64,000 nt of DNA, from the NCBI RefSeq assembly GCF_031801495.1, contig NZ_JAOEGC010000002.1:930001-994000 (forward strand). Direction: 5' to 3'. The stretch is from Agrobacterium tumefaciens_K (GTDB lineage: Bacteria; Pseudomonadota; Alphaproteobacteria; Rhizobiales; Rhizobiaceae). A program made the position numbers and the translations under genes. The notes under the pieces were generated by a model. That model made no database searches. It saw nothing but the letters and a program-made list of their open reading frames with translations, and was not told the DNA's origin. How positions within the stretch are numbered: position 1 is the stretch's first letter; every line of letters starts with the position of its first letter. Shown here piece after piece: positions 33,602-42,994 of this stretch.

Positions 33602-35095
33602 TCAGCCGTTGCTGGCCAGCACGGAAATCTTGCTTCCGAGCGATTCGCCGTTCTTGTCGAGAAGGCGTGTCGGGTAATCACCGGTGAAATAGTGGTCGGT
33701 GAACTGCGGACGCGCATTGTTGCGGTCCTCGCCGCCGACGGCGCGGTAAAGGCCGTCGATCGACAGGAAGGCAAGCGAATCGACACCGATGAATTTCGCC
33801 ATGTCGTTCACGTCGGCATACTGGTTAGCCAGCAGCTTGTCGGCGTCCGGCGTGTCGATGCCGTAGAAGTCGGGATGGAAAATCATCGGGCTGGCGACGC
33901 GGATATGAACTTCCTTCGCACCGGCTTCGCGGATCATCTGTACGATCTTGACCGAGGTGGTTCCGCGTACGATGGAATCGTCCACCAGAACGACGCGCTT
34001 GCCTTCGATCATCGCCCGGTTGGCGGAATGCTTCAGTTTCACGCCGAATGCGCGGATCTGCTGTGTCGGCTCGATAAAGGTACGGCCGACATAGTGGTTG
34101 CGGATGATGCCGTATTCGAAGGGAATACCGCTCTGCTGCGCAAAACCGAGAGCCGCAGGCGTCCCGCCATCGGGAACCGGCACGACGACATCGGCTTCAA
34201 GCGGCGCTTCCTTGGCGAGGTTGATGCCCATATTCTTGCGCGTCGTGTAGACGTTGCGGCCGCCGACGACGGAATCGGGACGGGCGAAATAGACATATTC
34301 AAAAAGGCAAAGGCGCTCGGGCTGCGGCTTCTGCGGCTTGCGGGCGTCGATGGTGATCGAACCGTCGGGCTGGATTTCGCAGATGATGACTTCGCCGTTT
34401 TCGACGTCACGAACGAACTTAGCACCAATGATGTCGAGTGCGCAGGTTTCGGAGCAGAAGATCGGTTTGCCGTCGAGTTCACCCATGACGAGCGGGCGAA
34501 TGCCGATCGGGTCGCGGGCGGCGATCAGCTTCGTGCGGGTCATCGCCAGCATCGAATAACCGCCTTCCATCTGGCGGATGGCGTCGATGAAGCGGTCGGC
34601 AGTCGAGCTGTGGCGCGAACGGGCGATCAGGTGCAGCACCACTTCGGTGTCCGAGGTGGACTGACAGATGGCGCCGGTCGCGATGATCTGACGGCGAAGC
34701 GTCAGGCCGTTGGTGAAGTTGCCGTTATGGGCGATCGAAATGCCGCCTTCTTCCAGTTCGGCAAACAGCGGCTGCACATTGCGCATCGCCACTTCGCCGG
34801 TGGTGGAATAACGGGTGTGACCGATGGCCATGGAGCCGGGAAGGCGGGCAAGCGTTGCCGGATCGGTATAGTGATCGCCCACGAGGCCCATATGGCGTTC
34901 CTGATGGAAGCGCTTGCCATCGAAGGAAACGATACCGGCTGCTTCCTGGCCGCGGTGCTGCAGCGCATGCAGGCCAAGCGCCGTCAGCGTTGCGGCATCC
35001 GGATGCCCGAGAATGCCGAACACACCGCATTCTTCATGCAGCGTATCGCCGTCGATCTCTTCATTGAAAGTGGAATGCGAAAGCGGCTCAATCAT
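33602..35095 (-). CDS. purF: Amidophosphoribosyltransferase
   Basis: A 497-residue enzyme catalysing the first committed step of purine synthesis, making phosphoribosylamine from PRPP and glutamine. Cys23 (HEECGVFGI) is the N-terminal nucleophile after removal of a 22-residue propeptide. The glutaminase domain continues with RGQEAAG, GHTRYSTTG and HNGNFTNG. The phosphoribosyltransferase half has the PRPP loop VVLVDDSIVRGTTS. Cysteines elsewhere may hold an Fe-S cluster as in the Bacillus type. Length is typical. Confidence 0.97.
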   Translation of the reverse strand: MIEPLSHSTFNEEIDGDTLHEECGVFGILGHPDAATLTALGLHALQHRGQEAAGIVSFDGKRFHQERHMGLVGDHYTDPATLARLPGSMAIGHTRYSTTGEVAMRNVQPLFAELEEGGISIAHNGNFTNGLTLRRQIIATGAICQSTSDTEVVLHLIARSRHSSTADRFIDAIRQMEGGYSMLAMTRTKLIAARDPIGIRPLVMGELDGKPIFCSETCALDIIGAKFVRDVENGEVIICEIQPDGSITIDARKPQKPQPERLCLFEYVYFARPDSVVGGRNVYTTRKNMGINLAKEAPLEADVVVPVPDGGTPAALGFAQQSGIPFEYGIIRNHYVGRTFIEPTQQIRAFGVKLKHSANRAMIEGKRVVLVDDSIVRGTTSVKIVQMIREAGAKEVHIRVASPMIFHPDFYGIDTPDADKLLANQYADVNDMAKFIGVDSLAFLSIDGLYRAVGGEDRNNARPQFTDHYFTGDYPTRLLDKNGESLGSKISVLASNG

Positions 35096-35198
35096 TCGGC
35101 TTGCCCTTGCTCTCTTACCAAAAAAAGAAAGACCTGTCCGGCGAGCATGTCTCCGGGGCGGCCTGTCTGTTGTCGTGCTAGATATTTAGCACAAATAG

Positions 35199-35225
35199 CG
35201 CGCCTTGCATGCATTGCAAGGCGCG
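35199..35225. terminator. Perfect 11-bp hairpin between cvpA and purF
   Basis: CGCGCCTTGCA (35199-35209) and TGCAAGGCGCG (35215-35225) form a perfect stem with a 5-base loop, starting 8 bases after the cvpA stop. Only a short TTT follows on the minus strand, so it could be a weak terminator or an attenuator that lowers read-through into purF. Confidence 0.5.
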
Positions 35226-35233
35226 ACACTGTG

Positions 35234-35821
35234 TCAATTATTTGTAGCCGGTGGATTTGTTGCCGGTACGTCCTCGGCTGGCGTCTGCCCCGGAGCCGTC
35301 TCCTGCTGTTTTCCAAGGATGCGGGCGCGGATCTGCGGCTCGATATCTTCAGGAAGAACGGCTTCCAGCTTGCCGACCAGCCCGTCAAGGAAGGGCTTGG
35401 ACTTTGCCTGCGTTACCCACTGGGGCTGCGTCTTGACGTCAACCAGCCAGTTCCAGAAGGCGACCGCGACGACCAGCAGCAGAAGGCCGCGCGCCGCGCC
35501 GAACAGGAAGCCCAGCGTGCGGTCGAGCGCGCCGATGCGGCTGTCGATGATGAAATCGGCGATCCGCGAGGTGATGAAGGAAATGATGATCAGCGCGACG
35601 AGAAAGACGACTGCCGCAGAACCCGCGATGGCGATCTTGTCGTCATCGGTGTAGTTGCGCGCATAAGGTAGCACGACCGGGTAGAGATAATAGGCGGCGG
35701 CAACCGAACCGGCCCAGCTGGCGATCGACAGGATTTCTCTGGAAAAACCACGCACCATTGCGAGAATAGCGGAGAAAAGAACAACGGCGATAACGATGCC
35801 GTCGAAAATTGTAATGGGCAT
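35234..35821 (-). CDS. cvpA: CvpA family protein
   Basis: A 195-residue inner-membrane protein with four to five helices (about 5-25, 30-50, 65-88, 105-130). The start FDGIVIAVVLFSAILAMVRGFSREILSI is typical of CvpA, known in E. coli for colicin V production and lying near purF there too. The C-terminal tail (about 150-195) is hydrophilic and Pro/Thr-rich. GGAG precedes the ATG. Role remains uncertain; envelope homeostasis is suggested for relatives. Confidence 0.93.
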   Translation of the reverse strand: MPITIFDGIVIAVVLFSAILAMVRGFSREILSIASWAGSVAAAYYLYPVVLPYARNYTDDDKIAIAGSAAVVFLVALIIISFITSRIADFIIDSRIGALDRTLGFLFGAARGLLLLVVAVAFWNWLVDVKTQPQWVTQAKSKPFLDGLVGKLEAVLPEDIEPQIRARILGKQQETAPGQTPAEDVPATNPPATNN

Positions 35822-35910
35822 ATACCAACTCCGGAGGTGCGACGCCTTGTCAGACGCTGCCGTGCCAATTTTGCGATCCTCTTACACCACTGTTTCGCCG
35901 GGTGAAAGGA

Positions 35911-37329
35911 TCAATATTCTTCTTCCTCAGCCTGCTTGAACCGGTTGCCGGAACCGGCGATGCGTGCCACGAGGTCCGGCAGGCTTTCGATTTCCGTCCA
36001 ACGACCCCCGGCGCCTTTCTTGGCGCCCTTTGACAATTCAGCCGAAGCGGAAGGCAGAAGTGCGGCGGAAAAGCCAAGTTTCTCCGCTTCTTTCAATCTT
36101 TGAACCGTATGTGCGACAGGCCGAACCGCGCCAGACAGGCTGATTTCGCCGAAATAGACGCAATCGGCAGGCAGGGCAAGACTGGCAAGTGACGAAACCA
36201 GTGCAGAGGCTATCGCCATGTCTGCGGCGGGCTCCGATATCCGATAGCCCCCCGCGACGTTGAGATAGACGTCGTGCTGGCCGAGCTTGACGCCGCAATG
36301 TGCCTCCAGGACGGCGAGAATCATGGCAAGACGCGACGAATCCCAGCCGACGACGGCACGGCGCGGTGTGCCGAGCGAAGTGGGTGCCACAAGCGCCTGC
36401 ACCTCCACCAGCACAGGCCGCGTGCCTTCGATGCCGGCGAAAACGGCAGCACCGGGTGATTTTTCGTTGCGTTCGCCAAGGAACAGTTCCGACGGATTGG
36501 AGACTTCCCGCAAGCCCCGGTCCGACATCTCGAACACACCGATTTCGTCCGTGGGGCCGAAGCGGTTCTTGACGGTGCGCAGGATCCGGTAATGGTGGCC
36601 GCGGTCGCCTTCGAAATAGAGCACCGCATCCACCATATGCTCGACCACGCGCGGACCGGCGATCTGGCCTTCCTTGGTGACGTGGCCGACGAGGACCATG
36701 GTGGTGCCTGTCTGCTTGGCGAACCGGATCATCGCCTGAACCCCGGTACGCACCTGCGTGACCGTACCCGGAGCGGAATCGGCCGTGTCGCTCCACAGGG
36801 TCTGGATGGAATCGATGATGACGAGATCGGGCCGTTTGCCTTCGGAAATCGTCGCCAGAATGTCCTCGACATTGGTTTCCGCCGCCAGCAGTACATCCGT
36901 TTCGGCCGCGCCCAGACGCTGCGCACGCAGCCGCACCTGCGCGACGGCTTCTTCGCCCGACACATAGATGACACGATGATTGCGGCGCGAAAGGGCAGCG
37001 GCAGCCTGCATCAGCAAAGTTGATTTTCCGATGCCGGGATCGCCGCCGATCAGCACCGCCGAGCCGCGCACGAAACCGCCGCCGGTCGCCCGGTCAAGCT
37101 CGCTGATGCCGGTCGGAATGCGCGGCGCTTCCTCGATTTCACCGGAAAGAGAGGTAAGCGTAACCGGCTTGCCCTTTTTCGGCATCTTTCCGGGGCCGGA
37201 GCCGATGCCACCCATCGGATCTTCTTCGACGATGGTGTTCCACCCGCCACAGCCGTCGCATTTGCCCGCCCAGCGGGTGTGAACCGTGCCGCAGTTCTGG
37301 CACACGAATTGGGTCTTGGCTTTGGCCAT
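35911..37329 (-). CDS. radA: DNA repair protein RadA
   Basis: A 472-residue RadA (Sms), a DnaB-like helicase that extends branches in recombination. The zinc finger CQNCG ... CDGCG lies at residues 9-28. The RecA-like core has Walker A GGDPGIGKST and the family-specific KNRFGPTDEIG. A Lon-protease-like domain closes the protein (VYLNVAGGYRISEPAADMAI). The ATG at 37329 begins right at the zinc finger; upstream frame to 37437 is not conserved-looking. It follows alr with a 118-base gap. Confidence 0.96.
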   Translation of the reverse strand: MAKAKTQFVCQNCGTVHTRWAGKCDGCGGWNTIVEEDPMGGIGSGPGKMPKKGKPVTLTSLSGEIEEAPRIPTGISELDRATGGGFVRGSAVLIGGDPGIGKSTLLMQAAAALSRRNHRVIYVSGEEAVAQVRLRAQRLGAAETDVLLAAETNVEDILATISEGKRPDLVIIDSIQTLWSDTADSAPGTVTQVRTGVQAMIRFAKQTGTTMVLVGHVTKEGQIAGPRVVEHMVDAVLYFEGDRGHHYRILRTVKNRFGPTDEIGVFEMSDRGLREVSNPSELFLGERNEKSPGAAVFAGIEGTRPVLVEVQALVAPTSLGTPRRAVVGWDSSRLAMILAVLEAHCGVKLGQHDVYLNVAGGYRISEPAADMAIASALVSSLASLALPADCVYFGEISLSGAVRPVAHTVQRLKEAEKLGFSAALLPSASAELSKGAKKGAGGRWTEIESLPDLVARIAGSGNRFKQAEEEEY

Positions 37330-37447
37330 GTCGGGGGTATTTCTCCAGCAGTGCGACACGCATTGTCCATGAGAACAAATGCGGAACTTTATTCTCCGAT
37401 AAACCCGTGCCGGAGAATTTGCAAGACCGCCCGGCAATCACCCTGTA

Positions 37448-38623
37448 TTAGTCCTCGTCCACCAGATACTGCCGCTCGTAACGCAATCCAAGCCCGGTCA
37501 GCAGTTCGTAGCCGATGGTGCCGGCGGCATGAGCCACCTCGTCGACAGGCACGTTCGGGCCGAACAGTTCGATATAGTCGCCTGCGCGGACTGCGTTTTC
37601 AGGAATGTCGGTGACATCGAAAATGGTGAGATCCATCGTCACACGCCCTGCCACCGGGGCCTTGTGGCCGTTGATGAAACCATATGCGCCGCCATGACCC
37701 ATTTCCCGCAATGGAATGCCTGAGCCGGAAAGCGAACGCTGATAACCATCCGCATAACCGACGGAGGCGATTGCGAGACGGCTGGCCCGCTTCAACAGAA
37801 ATGTCCCGCCATAACTCACGGTCTGGCCTTCGCCTGCTTCGCGGATCTGGATGATGCGCGCTTCGGCTTTCGCGACCGGGCGCATGGGATTTTTAATGCC
37901 ATTGACGGCTTCGCCACCATAGACGGCAATGCCAGGGCGGGTGAGGTCGAAGTGATAGTCCGGTCCGAGAAAGACACCGGCCGATGCCGAGAGACTTGAT
38001 TCGATGCCTTCGAAAGCCGCGCTAACCTGCCGGAATGATTCGAGCTGCACCTTGTTCATCGGCGCGGAAGGTGTATCGCCGCAGGCGAGGTGGGACAGCA
38101 CCAGAACCGGATCGAAACTTGCAGGGCGCGTCGGATCGTCGGCAAGATAAAGGGCATCGTTCAACGGCAGACCAAGGCGGTTGAAGCCGGTATCGACATG
38201 CAGCGCGAAGGGATGCTCGCCACGATCCGCCAGCGTACTCGTCCAGAAGGAAAGCTGCTCCTCTGAGGCAATAACCGGCACCAGATCGTTGTCGAACACC
38301 TGCCGCTCCTGTCCCGGCCAGATGCCGGAAAGCACGAAAATACGTGCTTCGGGCGCGTATGAGCGCAGCGTCGCGCCTTCGGCGACCGTCGCCACGAAGA
38401 AATCCCTCGCTCCGGCATGGTAAAGCGTTGCACCGCAATCCTCGATACCGAGGCCGTAGGCGTCCGCCTTGACCACGGCTGCCGTGCGCGCCTTGCCAGA
38501 GCGCTTTTTCATGTCGCGCCAGTTGTCCGCCAATGCGCCAAGATCAATGGTCAGACGCAGCGGCGCATGATCGAAAGCGTCGGTATCGGTGTCAGTGAAG
38601 GTCGTGTCGAGGTCGTCTGTCAT
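37448..38623 (-). CDS. alr: Alanine racemase
   Basis: A 391-residue PLP enzyme making D-alanine for peptidoglycan. The PLP lysine is in AVVKADAYGLG (about 50-60), the second catalytic residue is the Tyr in SVGYADGY, and HVDTGFNRLG is another family segment. The ATG at 38623 is preferred over one at 38665. It is divergent from the AraC gene across 85 bases. Confidence 0.95.
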   Translation of the reverse strand: MTDDLDTTFTDTDTDAFDHAPLRLTIDLGALADNWRDMKKRSGKARTAAVVKADAYGLGIEDCGATLYHAGARDFFVATVAEGATLRSYAPEARIFVLSGIWPGQERQVFDNDLVPVIASEEQLSFWTSTLADRGEHPFALHVDTGFNRLGLPLNDALYLADDPTRPASFDPVLVLSHLACGDTPSAPMNKVQLESFRQVSAAFEGIESSLSASAGVFLGPDYHFDLTRPGIAVYGGEAVNGIKNPMRPVAKAEARIIQIREAGEGQTVSYGGTFLLKRASRLAIASVGYADGYQRSLSGSGIPLREMGHGGAYGFINGHKAPVAGRVTMDLTIFDVTDIPENAVRAGDYIELFGPNVPVDEVAHAAGTIGYELLTGLGLRYERQYLVDED

Positions 38624-38708
38624 GCCATGCGTCCGGATTTGTTGGAGCCGACCTATCCCTAGCACTTTTGTTCAAGACGGTAATGACCGATTGGGGTAAA
38701 CGTCACCT

Positions 38709-39566
38709 ATGCACAATGTTTCGCAGGAACAGGCCATCGATGTCATGCCTCTGGCAGCGGCAGAAACCACGCGTTTCTGGCGCGATGGCCGATTCGAAGA
38801 TATGGAGTGCCTGAGCGCGACCTTTCTGACGCATGAATATTCGCCACATGCGCACGACACGTTTTCCATCGGAGCGATTGAAAGCGGCTCGCAGATCTCC
38901 ACCATTCAGGGCACCACCGAACAGACGGGACCAGGACATCTCTATCTCATAAATCCCGGCGAGATTCATGACGGCGCTCCCGGCGGTGGCGGATATCGTT
39001 ATCGCATGATCTATCCGGATATGGGGCTGCTTCGCGGGGTTCTGGAGGATGTGACGGGGAGGGCGTTTCACGGAACGCCGTTTTTCCCGCGCTTCCTGCC
39101 GTACGATCCGCAAATGGCCGCTGCATTCCAGATCGCGCACCGGCGGCTGGAGGGAAAATCCGGCGCGCTGGAGGCGGATGAGGGCATGTTCTCTGTGCTG
39201 GCGGAGCTATTTCGCAGACATGGCGGCGCCATGATCCTGCCCGTGGAAACACGTGAACGAACAGCGGTGTACCGTGCGCGCGACTATCTTGCCGACAACT
39301 ATGAAACCGATATCGGTCTTGAGGAACTGGCAGCGGTCGCCGGTCTCAGCCGGGCGCATCTCATTCGGGCATTCCGCAAGCAGTTTTACATCACTCCGCA
39401 TGCTTTTCTGACCGACATCCGCATCCGCAAGGCGAGAGCGCTGCTGCGTGGAGAAGAAACGCTGGCAGACGTGGCGGCATTGTGCGGCTTCGCCGATCAG
39501 GCGCACTTTACCCGGCACTTCAAGGCGCGCACCGGCATCACACCCGGACAGTTCCGCGCGGCATGA
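38709..39566 (+). CDS. AraC-family regulator
   Basis: A 285-residue regulator. Residues about 25-110 form a cupin-like sensor (HDTFSIGAIESGSQIS, then GHLYLINPGEIHDG). Residues about 180-285 carry the two helix-turn-helix motifs: IGLEELAAVAGLSRAHLIRAF and LADVAALCGFADQAHFTRHF. It lies 90 bases before azlCD in the same direction and probably controls them, as is common for this gene set. The signal is unknown. Confidence 0.92.
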   Translation: MHNVSQEQAIDVMPLAAAETTRFWRDGRFEDMECLSATFLTHEYSPHAHDTFSIGAIESGSQISTIQGTTEQTGPGHLYLINPGEIHDGAPGGGGYRYRMIYPDMGLLRGVLEDVTGRAFHGTPFFPRFLPYDPQMAAAFQIAHRRLEGKSGALEADEGMFSVLAELFRRHGGAMILPVETRERTAVYRARDYLADNYETDIGLEELAAVAGLSRAHLIRAFRKQFYITPHAFLTDIRIRKARALLRGEETLADVAALCGFADQAHFTRHFKARTGITPGQFRAA

Positions 39567-39656
39567 TGTGTCGGCCAGCCCCGGCGACATGTCACTTTCA
39601 TTCAATACGCGACGCCGTTTGAGGAATAGAGGCAGTCTCTCGAACGGGAGAATACA

Positions 39657-40361
39657 ATGTCTGAACAAACCAGAACCGCGGAATTCGGGGCCGGACTGAA
39701 AGCCGCCGCGCCCTTGCTCGTTGCCATGGTCCCCATCGGTGTCGTGTTCGGTGCGGTCGCCGTGTCCAAAGGGCTTTCACCGCTGGAAGCCTCGTTGATG
39801 TCGCTGCTGGTCTTTGCAGGCGGCTCGCAATTCGTGGCGATGGATCTGTGGACACATCCCGCCAACTGGGCCGCACTCGGCTTTGCCGCGCTGCTCGTCA
39901 ATCTGCGCCATGTGTTGATGAGTGCCTCCATTGCCGGAAAACTAGAAAATTTCACGGGCTGGCGGAAATATGCCGCGATGCTGATGCTGACGGACGAATC
40001 CTGGGCGCTCGCGGAATTCCGGGTGATGGCGCGCCGTTTGACGCCCGCCTTTTTCGCCGGCGCCGCATTGTCTATCTACATCGTCTGGAACATCGCGACG
40101 CTGGCTGGCGCGCTTCTCGGTGCTGTCGTGGGAGACATGTCCGTGATCGGTCTGGACTTTGCATTCCCGGCCGTCTTCATCGTGTTGCTGATGGGCTTCT
40201 GGAAAGGAACGGAGACGGGCCTTGTGCTGCTTGCCAGCGCCATGGCCGCCTTCGTGACGCATAAATATGTCCCGGGTGCCTGGTATATCGCGGCGGGTGC
40301 TCTGGCGGGATTGGCCGCTGCCGCTTTCGGCAGCCGTGAGCAGGCCGAGCAACCCGCATGA
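39657..40361 (+). CDS. azlC: AzlC-family branched-chain amino acid exporter subunit
   Basis: A 234-residue membrane protein of the AzlC (YgaZ) family, the larger part of a two-part exporter of branched-chain amino acids. About eight helices are seen; the family segment GVVFGAVAVSKGLSPLEASLMS and LLVNLRHVLMSAS are characteristic. GGGAG precedes the ATG. It overlaps azlD by ATGA, as the pair usually does. Confidence 0.94.
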   Translation: MSEQTRTAEFGAGLKAAAPLLVAMVPIGVVFGAVAVSKGLSPLEASLMSLLVFAGGSQFVAMDLWTHPANWAALGFAALLVNLRHVLMSASIAGKLENFTGWRKYAAMLMLTDESWALAEFRVMARRLTPAFFAGAALSIYIVWNIATLAGALLGAVVGDMSVIGLDFAFPAVFIVLLMGFWKGTETGLVLLASAMAAFVTHKYVPGAWYIAAGALAGLAAAAFGSREQAEQPA

Positions 40362-40660
40362 CACTCGACTGGAACACGCTCCTGACAATCCTTGCAATGA
40401 TGGCGGCAACCGTTGCGACGCGCTTCGGCGGCCTGATGCTCGTCAGCTACATGGATATGACGCCGCGCATGAAAAAGGCGCTTGGCGCGGTGCCGCCCGC
40501 CGTGCTGATGGCGGTCGTCACCCCGACGGCGCTGACCGGCGGCCTGGCGGAAACCATTGCCTGCGCCGTGACGGCCATCGCCGCTTTGCGCCTGCCGTTG
40601 CTTCCGGCGGCCTGCGCGGGAGTGGTGACGGTGGCAGTTCTACGCGGAATCGGATTGTAA
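40358..40660 (+). CDS. azlD: AzlD-family small exporter subunit
   Basis: A 100-residue, four-helix membrane protein of the AzlD (YgaH) family. The motif VATRFGGLMLVSY and the later VPPAVLMAVVTP are typical. It partners AzlC, whose gene it overlaps by four bases. A rho-independent terminator follows at 40689. Confidence 0.92.
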   Translation: MTLDWNTLLTILAMMAATVATRFGGLMLVSYMDMTPRMKKALGAVPPAVLMAVVTPTALTGGLAETIACAVTAIAALRLPLLPAACAGVVTVAVLRGIGL

Positions 40661-40688
40661 ACGAACTGCACCAACCCCTTGAAAAGAT

Positions 40689-40725
40689 TCCGCCCCGCGC
40701 TTTGGACAAGGCGGGGCGGATTTTT
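40689..40725 (+). terminator. Rho-independent terminator of azlCD
   Basis: TCCGCCCCGC (40689-40698) pairs perfectly with GCGGGGCGGA (40711-40720) around a 12-base loop, followed by TTTTT (40721-40725). It lies just before the dnaB stop on the other strand and could end both converging transcripts. Confidence 0.9.
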
Positions 40726-40728
40726 GGG

Positions 40729-42225
40729 TCAATGTTCTTCGTACTGGCTGAAGGAAGGGTCGGCCAGATCGGTGAAGCGGGTGAATTCCGACTGGAACGC
40801 CAGCTTCACGGTGCCGGTCGGTCCGTGACGCTGCTTGGCGATGATAACGTCGGCCGTGCCTTTCACCTTGTCGAACAAGGCTTCCCATTCCGCATATTTC
40901 GGATCGGCCGGGTCGCGTGGCTCCATGTTCTTGACGTAATATTCCTCACGGAACACGAACAGCACCACGTCCGCGTCCTGCTCGATGGAGCCGGATTCGC
41001 GAAGGTCGGAGAGCTGCGGCCGCTTGTCTTCCCGGCTTTCCACCTGACGGGAGAGCTGTGACAGTGCGATGATGGGAACGTTGAGTTCCTTGCCGAGTGC
41101 CTTGAGGCCGGTGGTGATCTGGGTGATTTCCTGCACGCGGTTTTCGCCGCCCTTGCCGGAGCCGGTCATAAGCTGAATATAGTCGACCACCAGAACATCA
41201 AGGCCGCGCTGGCGTTTCAGGCGGCGTGCGCGCGCCGAAAGCTGGGCGATGGAAATACCACCGGTCTGGTCGATATAGAGCGGCACCTTCTGCATCATCT
41301 GAGAGCATGCGACGAGTTTTTCAAAGTCTGCTTCGGTGATATCGCCTCGGCGGATTTTCGAGGACGAGACTTCCGTCTGCTCGGAAATGATACGCGTGGC
41401 GAGCTGTTCGGACGACATTTCGAGTGAGTAGAAGCCGACGACGCCGCCATTCTTGGCCTTGAACGAACCGTCCGGCTGTACCTCCTGCTCGTATGCCGCT
41501 GCAATGTTGTAGGCGATGTTTGTCGCAAGCGACGTCTTACCCATACCCGGACGGCCGGCGAGCACGATCAAGTCCGAGCGTTGCAGACCACCCATGCGGC
41601 CATCCAGTGAGTGGATGCCGGTCGAAATGCCTGAGAGGTTGCCGTCGCGCTCGAAGGCGGCGCCTGCCATGTCGATGGCCTGTGCAACCGCATCGTTGAA
41701 CGACTGGAAACCACCATCGTAGCGGCCGGTTTCGGCAAGTTCGAACAGACGGCGTTCGGTATCTTCGATCTGCGCCTGCGGCGGCATGTCCAGCGGCGCG
41801 TCGTAGGCGATGTTGACCACATCTTCACCGATCTGGATCAGTGCGCGACGTAGCGCCAGATCGTAGATCGCCCGGCCGTAGTCTTCCGCGTTGATGATCG
41901 ACACGGCTTCGGCCGCAAGGCGGGCAAGGTACTGCGCGACTGTCAGGTCACCAATCCTGTCGTCCGCGGGCAGGAACGTCTTGATCGTTACCGGGTTGGC
42001 GGTCTTGCCCATGCGGATGATGTCGCCCGCCACCTCGAAAATCTTTCGGTGCAGCGGCTCGTACAGATGAACGGGCTTCAGGAAGTCCGAAACGCGGTAG
42101 TAGGCGTCATTGTTGACGAGGATTGCGCCGAGCAGCGCCTGTTCGGCCTCAATGTTGTTCGGGGCTTCCCGATAGTGCGGGTCTGCGGCCTGTGCGGGGG
42201 TGATCTTCCTTGCAGCGTCGTTCAT
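40729..42225 (-). CDS. dnaB: Replicative DNA helicase DnaB
   Basis: A 498-residue hexameric helicase that unwinds DNA at the replication fork. The N-terminal helical domain begins PNNIEAEQALLGAILVNNDAYY. The RecA-like core has Walker A GRPGMGKTSLA, Walker B VLVVDYIQLM and SQLSRQVE. No intein interrupts it. It is separated from rplI by the efflux module and from alr by the azl module, whereas these genes are often close together in related genomes. Confidence 0.97.
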   Translation of the reverse strand: MNDAARKITPAQAADPHYREAPNNIEAEQALLGAILVNNDAYYRVSDFLKPVHLYEPLHRKIFEVAGDIIRMGKTANPVTIKTFLPADDRIGDLTVAQYLARLAAEAVSIINAEDYGRAIYDLALRRALIQIGEDVVNIAYDAPLDMPPQAQIEDTERRLFELAETGRYDGGFQSFNDAVAQAIDMAGAAFERDGNLSGISTGIHSLDGRMGGLQRSDLIVLAGRPGMGKTSLATNIAYNIAAAYEQEVQPDGSFKAKNGGVVGFYSLEMSSEQLATRIISEQTEVSSSKIRRGDITEADFEKLVACSQMMQKVPLYIDQTGGISIAQLSARARRLKRQRGLDVLVVDYIQLMTGSGKGGENRVQEITQITTGLKALGKELNVPIIALSQLSRQVESREDKRPQLSDLRESGSIEQDADVVLFVFREEYYVKNMEPRDPADPKYAEWEALFDKVKGTADVIIAKQRHGPTGTVKLAFQSEFTRFTDLADPSFSQYEEH

Positions 42226-42538
42226 GGTTTTGCGCGATCTCCCTTGCCTTGCATCTTGAAGAACCGGGTTTGACCCCCTGCGGCATGGCAGTCAATGATA
42301 ATGTTGCAACAGAGACAGACAGCCGCACACCTTGCCGCCGAACCGCGATCACATCTTCAGTTGTCCCCAGCAATCCACAGGAGTGCTGGAAAAAACGGGA
42401 GCCGTACCGGCGGCGGCATGATTCGGGTATCATGATTTTATCGCATAGCTGCCCCTCAGGAAAAATTCTTGAAAATAGTCAGCTTTCAAAATAAGTAGGG
42501 ACAAAATAGATAGTGTACTAATTATAAGGTTTGCTTAG
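42226..42538. promoter_or_regulatory. Divergent control region of dnaB and the MarR efflux operon
   Basis: This 313-base spacer has no gene. Near the MarR start it contains TTGAAA/TTTCAA (42469-42474 and 42484-42489), an inverted pair, and TAGTGTACTA (42511-42520), a dyad with AT-rich flanks 18 bases before the ATG that is a candidate MarR operator. ATGAT/ATCAT at 42418-42433 is another small dyad. Promoter elements are not clear. Confidence 0.35.
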
Positions 42539-42994
42539 ATGTCGCGTGAAACCGACAAGGAACAACTTCTCGATGAGGTTTCGGCCTTCACCCGAAAGCT
42601 GCGGGCGTTTTTCGACGCGCGGGTAGGGGAAAGCGGCCTGACGCTGGCGCGTGCACGTGCGCTTTTTGCCCTGTCGCGCCGCGGGCCGCTGACGCAGACG
42701 GAACTTGCCGAAGAGATGGAAATCGAAACGCCGACGCTGGTGCGCGTGCTTGACGGCATGGAGAAACAAAACCTCATCGAACGCCGTTCCGACGCGAATG
42801 ATCGCCGGGCGAAACGGATATATATGACGCCGGATGGAGAGAAAACGTCTGACGAGGTTCAGAACCTCGCAAGGGGACTCCGTGCGGAGATCGCCGCCGA
42901 TATATCGACGGAGGATCTGCGCATGGCTCTGAATGTGATGCGCAGGCTTTCGGCGAATCTGCAGAACCTTGCGGTTGAAAGGGCAAAGCCGTGA
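42539..42994 (+). CDS. MarR-family repressor
   Basis: A 151-residue winged-helix regulator. The recognition part LTQTELAEEMEIETPTLVRV and the wing NLIERRSDANDRRAKRIYMT (DxRxK) are characteristic of MarR. It leads the efflux operon, overlapping the MFS gene by GTGA, and likely represses it by binding the dyad near 42511 until a drug or phenolic ligand releases it. The ligand is unknown. Confidence 0.93.
   Translation: MSRETDKEQLLDEVSAFTRKLRAFFDARVGESGLTLARARALFALSRRGPLTQTELAEEMEIETPTLVRVLDGMEKQNLIERRSDANDRRAKRIYMTPDGEKTSDEVQNLARGLRAEIAADISTEDLRMALNVMRRLSANLQNLAVERAKP

Noticed and set aside
33578..35671. A 697-codon plus-strand frame opposite purF and cvpA
   Set aside because: It is antisense to two well-identified genes and shows no domain.
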